A stretch of DNA of 26,452 bases from an uncultured Collinsella sp. (GTDB lineage Bacteria; Actinomycetota; Coriobacteriia; Coriobacteriales; Coriobacteriaceae). Positions 23,001 through 26,452 of this stretch are shown piece after piece. A program made the translations under genes and the position numbers. The stretch lies in the NCBI GenBank assembly GCA_902478875.1, contig CABSMZ010000007.1:1-26452 (forward strand). Reading direction: 5' to 3'. The notes under the pieces are model-generated. The model was not told where the DNA came from. It saw nothing but the letters and a program-made list of their open reading frames with translations, and ran no database searches. Numbering within the stretch: position 1 is the stretch's first letter; each line of letters begins with the position of its first letter.

Positions 23001-23130
23001 CGATCATTGCGATGTCGACGAGCCCGCTCCGAGGGAAGCTACCGCCGAAGAACTCGCCGAAGCGGACGAGTTTAACGAAGAACAGAAACTCGCCTCGCAA
23101 GACCTTGGTAACGAACCTACCAATCAGTAA
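20047..23130 (+). CDS. MscS-family channel with two extracytoplasmic Cache-like sensor regions
   Basis: A 1027-residue membrane protein, far longer than MscS (286). ATG 20047 follows AAGGAAG. Predicted order: TM1 (~9-28); a first outside region (~30-280) with Cache-like GYVLAVSAKTHLITYHPDQN; TM2 (~281-303); a His/Asp-rich linker DDEHDDHDHHE (308-318); TM3 (~336-360); a second outside region (~361-610) with GGFAFAIEKKDGTVAYHPND; TM4 (~612-635); a soluble linker; then TM5-TM7 (~697-716, 739-763, 787-803). The MscS pore helix starts at about 807 (SAGIITLAVSFGAKDLITDI, then FRVGDVISVGGNTGTVMEIG). The MscS beta and C-terminal domains follow, with an acidic tail. YHP motifs in both sensor regions are typical of Cache ligand pockets. 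The channel therefore looks tension-gated in origin but ligand-regulated. The linker could bind metal. The gene forms a unit with the upstream binding lipoprotein. Confidence 0.9.
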   Translation: MSKRLKKKSVALAIAVAVCALAMGLLLASMQTRLSQEEYALEFDRVAAELPDLVKTAQSETKDNTQTFDDLYRTRAASIAFMAANDAGYEATDAKMAEFKDLLKVDNVLIARRDGSIIAKAVDTKADFSRARFNQLRQCFETGKPSDPVEVDLPDQDWLMRYYAAKIDDDTMVIVEQNPQELHALVKDTGSAESMLKNISLGSHGYVLAVSAKTHLITYHPDQNMIGTDALDNGIDVGNLEDGKTFITSVKNTSLYCRVKLVDDTYYILAIPESDTASARNITVGVILFAFIAVVAAVALYDLFVLADDEHDDHDHHEYVKIGRGLRFSPSVGRRATALSIAGLVLLLAVTFYMQTLFALSSQATVNRERLEQIDQTLKNNALREDELTRQYSEHYATACHIIAYIVEHNPELATRADLHSMANTLNIESINLYDGDGNMTSSSTSQRSYSLSTKYGDSSYEFRSLLGGKDEYIQPLSINRTTGETYQYIGVALYDQDGIADGIVQIAVRPMRLEEMLKSTKIDAVLDGIKAGAGGFAFAIEKKDGTVAYHPNDLLLGKKASEIGLTDEQLADGFSDFVYIDNQKLYASCLETGDYYVYVAAPEDSFMHQRVPLTIATGIIAAICFALIYPLLTLDTIKVEEKRSKHEGDFATRRHNITVTTSDGRVKHSESAISRWLNISFKWEDKTPEQKLGTVLKWFTGIAVFIVFLAVLFKDALFGPRSVFTYILGNDWQHGLNIFALTASIMYACVALTVCAIAQALLRMLSNVLGARGETICRLLSSLTKYGTLIAMLYWCLGVLGVDTATLLASAGIITLAVSFGAKDLITDILCGLFIIFEGEFRVGDVISVGGNTGTVMEIGVRTTKINDGNGNVLLLRNSSISNVTNMTKLNSYASIDITIPVGESLPYVEKVLKDELKSVHDRVPAIIDGPFYKGVVDLSSTAMTIRVVATCKETDRGSVMRSLRREVKLMLSRRDIAPYQLVFDHCDVDEPAPREATAEELAEADEFNEEQKLASQDLGNEPTNQ

Positions 23131-23190
23131 TTCATGGTACCGAGCAAAACCCGCACGGCGCCATTAAGGCTCAAGGGAAAGGAACTGAAC

Positions 23191-23589
23191 ATGAGCAACA
23201 ACCGTAAAGTCCTAAAGGTCATGTCCATCATCTATCTATTGGGAGGTATTTTTAGCATCGCCGTGGGCGCGTTGGCACTCACCGCGGCTTCGGGCGACGC
23301 CAGCGGCGATCTCTCGGTTTACAGCGTTGTCATCATCGTGATGGGCATCGTCGAAATCATCGCTGCCGTGCTGGGCATCCGCGCCTCAAATAACCCCAGC
23401 AAGATTGGTGTCGTTTGGGTCTGGGCTATCATTTGCCTGGTTTGCGCCGTTGTGAGCCTGCTGCTTTCCGAGCCCTTCTTGGGCGGAGTCGGCACCAGCG
23501 CCACCGATGTCACCGCCGTGGTCGTAAGTGCCGTGTACTTCGTTTTCGCCAACCGCGTTAAAAAGGAAAGCCAGGAGCGTCTGAGCTAG
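23191..23589 (+). CDS. Small four-TM membrane protein (copy 1)
   Basis: A 132-residue hydrophobic protein of unknown function. ATG 23191 is preferred over an upstream start at 23134 because AAAGGAA lies just before it and it aligns with the start of the paralogue at 24908 (MSNNRKVLKVM versus MSNACKLLKIL). Four TM helices are predicted at about 10-30, 41-62, 71-91 and 104-124. The hallmark between TM2 and TM3 is GIRASNNPSKIGVVWVWAI, and the C terminus is ANRVKKESQERLS. It follows the Cache-MscS gene by 60 bp with no evident terminator, so it may be read from that operon. A strong hairpin ends it. A relative lies 1.3 kb downstream on the other side of a LysR gene. Confidence 0.78.
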   Translation: MSNNRKVLKVMSIIYLLGGIFSIAVGALALTAASGDASGDLSVYSVVIIVMGIVEIIAAVLGIRASNNPSKIGVVWVWAIICLVCAVVSLLLSEPFLGGVGTSATDVTAVVVSAVYFVFANRVKKESQERLS

Positions 23590-23625
23590 GGTATCTGACC
23601 AGCCTGCACAGAGCGCTGTATATGA

Positions 23626-23671
23626 AAGCCGCCCTCCGTTTCTCGAGCAAACAAGAAACGGAGGGCGGCTT
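23626..23671 (+). terminator. 18-bp perfect hairpin after four-TM gene copy 1
   Basis: AAGCCGCCCTCCGTTTCT (23626-23643) pairs perfectly with its complement at 23654-23671 around a 10-nt loop, 36 bp after the stop. The T tract is poor (TTGCTGT) but the stem is very stable. The remaining ~100 bp to the LysR stop hold no feature that I recognise. Confidence 0.75.
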
Positions 23672-23775
23672 GCTGTAGATAGCCTTTGCATTCATTCGAT
23701 TGCCACGGCACGGCACGATCGACAGCATAATGCCAGACACCCGAGCCGACAGCGGCAAGCGCGTCAACGGATGCG

Positions 23776-24714
23776 CTAGCGAGCAGCAGACCCGTTGGCA
23801 CAGCCCACCATGCGAATCAAGTAGTTCTCTACGACGTGATAAGCTTGGGGCTTTTCATCTTTAAGGGAAACTAAGCACACCGGAACCGTCAGGGCCCCTT
23901 CGCCCACAATGGGAACAATCTCAAACCCACTAGCGATCTGACCGGGAACGGGAAGAATGGCATTTAAGAAAAAGCCACGCTCGGCCGCCAAAAACGACCC
24001 AACTTGAGCGGGGCTATCGATAACGCGCGTCTCACCTAGGACACCGAGGGTTTTGTACTGCCAAAAAATCGAGTTGTTAAAGCTATCGAACGCAGTCGAC
24101 TGTCCTACCGGATAGGAGCTCAGATCAGCCACGGTCACAAAGGGCCTCTTGCCGAGCGGATGGTCGGCGGCAACGAGAATACCCGTGGGCAGGGTTCCCA
24201 GCTGTTCGCAGTCATCATTGGTATTGTCATATGTACCCACCGTAAGCAAGGCATCAAGGCCGCCCTGCTCAAGTTCCTGCTGGGCAACTCCGGGATGCAC
24301 AGTGCAAAACTTCACCCGCACGCGCACACCACGCATGATAAGCGCAGATAGCCCCTTATATAGCTTATCCTCGTTATCGAATGCGGGAGCGCACAGGCCA
24401 ATCGAGAGTTCCGGCATCGCTTGAGGACCAGAGGCCGATGAGACGGTCAGGTCGCATCCGGACGGGTCAAAGTTTTCAACCTCACGATATGCTTCGACGG
24501 CGGGGCGAGCCTTGGCATAAAAGCTGCGACCGGCCTGAGTCGGCCTGACACCGCTACTCCCACGCTCAAAAAACTGAACGTTAAAAAACTGCTCGAGCTC
24601 GCTAATTGACTTGGAAATGGCCTGAACAGTCACGTGGCGCTGGTGCGCCGCAGCAGTAAAACTCTTCGTCTCGAATACGGCGACAAAATAGCCGACCTGC
24701 TTGATATTCACCAT
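23776..24714 (-). CDS. LysR-family transcriptional regulator
   Basis: A 312-residue regulator. The N-terminal winged helix reads MVNIKQVGYFVAVFETKSFT, AAAHQRHVTVQAISKSISEL, EQFFNVQFFER, the classic LysR helix-turn-helix with the ISKSISELE helix and LF.R turn. An effector-binding domain of the periplasmic-binding fold follows (about 90-300), with VGTYDNTNDDCEQLGTLPTG, ADHPLGKRPFVTVADLSSYP and a C-terminal FEIVPIVGEGALTVPVCLV. The ATG 24714 has AGGGGGCG ahead on the minus strand. It is divergent from four-TM copy 2 and convergent with copy 1, and a T-N11-A dyad lies 20 bp before its start. LysR proteins usually control the divergent gene, so copy 2 is the likely target. The effector is unknown. 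Confidence 0.93.
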   Translation of the reverse strand: MVNIKQVGYFVAVFETKSFTAAAHQRHVTVQAISKSISELEQFFNVQFFERGSSGVRPTQAGRSFYAKARPAVEAYREVENFDPSGCDLTVSSASGPQAMPELSIGLCAPAFDNEDKLYKGLSALIMRGVRVRVKFCTVHPGVAQQELEQGGLDALLTVGTYDNTNDDCEQLGTLPTGILVAADHPLGKRPFVTVADLSSYPVGQSTAFDSFNNSIFWQYKTLGVLGETRVIDSPAQVGSFLAAERGFFLNAILPVPGQIASGFEIVPIVGEGALTVPVCLVSLKDEKPQAYHVVENYLIRMVGCANGSAAR

Positions 24715-24734
24715 TCGCCCCTAAAAAATGCACA

Positions 24735-24751
24735 GTTTAATCCAGTTAAAC
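24735..24751. promoter_or_regulatory. LysR-type operator candidate, GTTTAA-N5-TTAAAC
   Basis: A perfect 6-bp dyad (24735-24740 and 24746-24751) with a 5-nt centre, containing the T-N11-A pattern typical of LysR boxes (for example T37/A49 of 247xx). It lies 20 bp upstream of the LysR start and about 157 bp from the divergent gene, an arrangement typical of an autoregulatory site. Confidence 0.5.
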
Positions 24752-24907
24752 AAAAAGCTAGCACAGTGCAAGTGCCACCCCCGTCGCGAGCGGAGCGTTC
24801 AACTATTAGATGAACGTGCACAGCACCTTGTTGAATTACAATATGCTTCGCGACATGCGTCATGCGTGCGCGTCAAATACGTCATGTCCACTTCGAAAGG
24901 ACCAGCC

Positions 24908-25312
24908 ATGAGCAACGCCTGTAAATTACTCAAAATCCTATCGTTCCTCTTCTTTGTCGTCGGCATTCTAAGCGCAGGCATGGGTGCTACAGCGCTCTTT
25001 GCAGGCAGCGCGGCAGGCGATATCACGAGTGCTATGATCGTCTCTTGCGTCGTCGTCATCGTATTGGGCGTCGTCGAAATTGTGACCGCTGTCTTTGGCA
25101 TCCGCGCGGCAAATAATCCCGCCAAGGCTGGCGTTGTCTGGATCTGGTCCATCGTCTGCCTAGCATGTTCGGTCATCAGTCTGCTCCTCTCCCTGCCCCT
25201 CTTGGGTGGGACCGGCTCAAGCATCCCCGATTTTACCGGCCTGATTGTCAGCATTATCTACTTTGCACTCGCCAACCGCGTCAAGAAAGAGGGCATGGAC
25301 CGTTTGAGCTAA
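24908..25312 (+). CDS. Small four-TM membrane protein (copy 2), divergent from LysR
   Basis: A 134-residue paralogue of the gene at 23191. ATG 24908 follows AAAGGA with an 8-nt gap; the longer frame from 24728 would run through the LysR promoter and is rejected. Four TM helices are predicted at about 10-30, 41-62, 72-92 and 105-125. Shared marks are GIRAANNPAKAGVVWIWSI and the C terminus ANRVKKEGMDRLS. No enzymatic motif is visible. A -10-like TACAAT occurs at 24837-24842 in the leader. A hairpin follows at 25361. The likely regulator is the divergent LysR protein; function is unknown. Confidence 0.8.
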   Translation: MSNACKLLKILSFLFFVVGILSAGMGATALFAGSAAGDITSAMIVSCVVVIVLGVVEIVTAVFGIRAANNPAKAGVVWIWSIVCLACSVISLLLSLPLLGGTGSSIPDFTGLIVSIIYFALANRVKKEGMDRLS

Positions 25313-25360
25313 GCCGCATCCGTGTCAATCGCTCAGCGACTCTGGTATATACGCCAATAA

Positions 25361-25396
25361 AAAGGGCCGATCGCGCATCTCCGCGGTCGGCCCTTT
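25361..25396 (+). terminator. Hairpin terminator after four-TM gene copy 2
   Basis: AAAGGGCCGATCGC (25361-25374) pairs with GCGGTCGGCCCTTT (25383-25396) with one T-G wobble and an 8-nt loop. The right arm ends in TTT followed by GCATTT. It lies 48 bp after the stop. Confidence 0.75.
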
Positions 25397-25412
25397 GCAT
25401 TTGCCCAGATAA

Positions 25413-25449
25413 AACCTGCCAAAATAAACCTGTCCCTTTTTGGTAGGTT
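25413..25449 (-). terminator. Hairpin after the RlmA gene, loop-side TGTCCCTTT motif
   Basis: AACCTGCCAAAA (25413-25424) pairs with TTTTGGTAGGTT (25438-25449) with one G-T wobble around a 13-nt loop containing CCTGTCCCT. It begins 1 bp after the minus-strand RlmA stop. The AAAA/TTTT pairs and the shared CTGTCCC sequence link it to the palindrome family. Confidence 0.65.
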
Positions 25450-25450
25450 A

Positions 25451-26266
25451 TTAGCTGTGACGGTACTCGGCGATGATGAAGTCGATATCGGTTTGGAGCG
25501 TGTCCAGGTTTGCCAGGCGCTCTTTGTCGGCAGGGCGCGTGCGGTAGTAGTACGGCGTCATCTGGAACACCGCCTCGATGTCGGCCTGGGTTTGGAGCGT
25601 AATGTTCGCAGACACCCGCCGCGTTCCGACCAACTCGAGTTCGGTGGTCTGCGGCAGCTTCTCGTCATTAAGATATGGCGTGTCGTAGAGCACTTCCTTA
25701 AGCCCAAACAGATGACGGGCACCCGGCACCACGGTATAGAGTGAGCCCTCTGGCGCCAGTACGCGGGCAAACTCACGCTCGTTGAAGGGAGCAAAGAGCT
25801 CGGTCACCATATCGAAGGCGCCATCGGCCACGGGGATGTCTTTCATGTTGGCCACGAAGTAGGTCGCATCGCCGCGCTTGGCGGCCAGGCGCACCATTTC
25901 TTTGCCCAAATCAAACCCGTAAGCGTCCACGCCCTGCACCGCGCCCATGGCGCTGGTGTAGTAGCCCTCGCCACAGCAAATATCGAGCAGCGTCATGGGG
26001 CCGTTCGTAGACGCAGCACGCCCAGACACCCGCTCGCGCACCAGCTCGATCATTGCATCGCGCAACGGCGCATAGTAGCCGCGGTTCAGAAAGTCACGTC
26101 GGCTGCGCGCCTGCGACTTGGGATCGCCCATGGAATCGCCGCTCTTGGACGAGCGTAGGAGGTATAGATAGCCCTCGCGCGCACGGTCAAACCGGTGTCC
26201 GCCCGCGCATGCAGCACCGCGCTCGTCGTCCACCAAAGGCTCATGGCAAACGGGACACAACAACAT
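25451..26266 (-). CDS. 23S rRNA (guanine-N1)-methyltransferase, RlmA family
   Basis: A 271-residue methyltransferase. ATG 26266 follows AAGGAG on the minus strand. The N-terminal zinc-binding module has C4, C7, C20 and H24 (CPVC...CAGGHRFD), the RlmA hallmark. Then come the region DSMGDPKSQARSRRDFLNRG followed by YYAPLRDAM (family R..FL..G.Y.P), SAM motif LLDICCGEGYYTSAM, and the later AYGFDLGKEMVRLAAKR and ANMKDIPVADGAFDMV. RlmA(I) and RlmA(II) methylate G745 or G748 in helix 35 of 23S rRNA; RlmA(II) underlies tylosin resistance in some actinobacteria. The sequence does not let me choose between them, so no symbol is given. It is a single-gene unit, convergent with four-TM copy 2. Confidence 0.88.
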   Translation of the reverse strand: MLLCPVCHEPLVDDERGAACAGGHRFDRAREGYLYLLRSSKSGDSMGDPKSQARSRRDFLNRGYYAPLRDAMIELVRERVSGRAASTNGPMTLLDICCGEGYYTSAMGAVQGVDAYGFDLGKEMVRLAAKRGDATYFVANMKDIPVADGAFDMVTELFAPFNEREFARVLAPEGSLYTVVPGARHLFGLKEVLYDTPYLNDEKLPQTTELELVGTRRVSANITLQTQADIEAVFQMTPYYYRTRPADKERLANLDTLQTDIDFIIAEYRHS

Positions 26267-26330
26267 GGCAACTCCTTAGCGCGAACAACACAACGCCCAC
26301 CATTGTCGCACGCCTTCCCCACCTAGTCAT

Positions 26331-26368
26331 TGGACGTTCTTAAATGACTAGTCGTTTAAGAACGTCCA
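26331..26368. repeat. 18-bp inverted repeat with an overlapping alternative stem
   Basis: TGGACGTTCTTAAATGAC (26331-26348) pairs with GTCGTTTAAGAACGTCCA (26351-26368) with one wobble and only two centre bases, in the gap upstream of the RlmA gene. CTAGTCAT (26323-26330) can instead pair with ATGACTAG (26344-26351), so the two stems exclude each other. The surrounding gap (26267-26452) has no ORF that I support. Confidence 0.7.
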
Positions 26369-26385
26369 TTACAGTCGAAATTGTC

Positions 26386-26406
26386 AGCCCGGGACCGTCT
26401 CGGGCT
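26386..26406. other. Short GC-rich hairpin near the window end
   Basis: AGCCCGGGA (26386-26394) pairs with TCTCGGGCT (26398-26406) with one G-T wobble and a 3-nt loop. It may belong to a transcript that continues past the window. No identity can be given. Confidence 0.35.
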
Positions 26407-26452
26407 ACGATTGAGGCGCGCCCAGAACGGGCCGCCGACCGGGCGCCCGCGC

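Noticed and set aside
23590..23775. Possible remnant gene between four-TM copy 1 and LysR (short minus-strand frames)
   Set aside because: Frames of about 70-100 residues that cover the terminator hairpin and lack any motif or ribosome site.
24728..24907. Extended start of four-TM copy 2 at 24728
   Set aside because: It would put the coding region across the LysR operator and promoter, and the paralogue aligns only from the ATG at 24908.
1..26452. CRISPR array, transposase, integrase, tRNA or rRNA genes
   Set aside because: None was seen: no regular direct-repeat/spacer pattern, no IS or integrase motifs, and no cloverleaf or rRNA-like conserved stretch.

Overview
The window looks like chromosome of a high-GC, Gram-positive gut actinobacterium of the class Coriobacteriia, most likely Collinsella. 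This rests on the codon use, the small lipoprotein and GGDEF families present, and intergenic palindromes of the GTGACAAAGGGACAGTCCC type that I associate with this group. No rRNA, tRNA, CRISPR array, transposase or phage gene was recognised. The DNA is gene-dense and reads as chromosomal housekeeping mixed with signalling genes.

Layout. 1-1414: end of a thiamine operon (partial thiM, a thiamine-binding-fold protein, thiE). 1521-2390 (-): patatin-like phospholipase. 2715-7088: two related c-di-GMP genes, the first GGDEF-PAS-GGDEF*-GGDEF*-EAL and the second GGDEF-PAS-GGDEF* (* = degenerate). 7200-9393: flavin reductase, ArsC/Spx-fold protein and CobW-type GTPase. 9494-10093: trmL. 10212-14977: a block with two paralogous AAA+/winged-helix ATPases around a short, UvrA2-type ABC ATPase that lacks the UvrB-binding insertion; the minus-strand ATPase overlaps the uvrA2 start. 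15071-17074 (-): Tet(M)/EF-G-like ribosomal-protection GTPase. 17328-18943: GNAT acetyltransferase, a small Cys-rich protein and rsmJ. 19195-23130: a two-gene unit of a solute-binding lipoprotein and a 1027-residue MscS-type channel with two extracytoplasmic Cache-like sensor regions. 23191-25312: two paralogous four-TM proteins flanking a divergent LysR regulator. 25451-26266 (-): RlmA-type rRNA methyltransferase.

How the genes may work together. The thi genes salvage and couple the thiazole and pyrimidine halves of thiamine. The GGDEF/EAL pair would make and break c-di-GMP. The binding-protein plus Cache-MscS unit is the most unusual assembly: it suggests a channel controlled by a chemical ligand as well as by membrane tension. 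The AAA+/UvrA2/AAA+ block is the other candidate system, possibly linked to DNA damage or drug tolerance, with promoter repeats that suggest autoregulation. Several rRNA/tRNA modification and ribosome-associated genes (trmL, Tet-like GTPase, rsmJ, rlmA) are scattered through the window.

Non-coding structure is rich. There are strong hairpins at most gene ends, and a family of palindromes with a shared TGTCCC- or AGTCCC-type arm occurs five times. In two genes the arm of this palindrome supplies the stop codon. Functions are assigned by motif reading only; no database search was possible.
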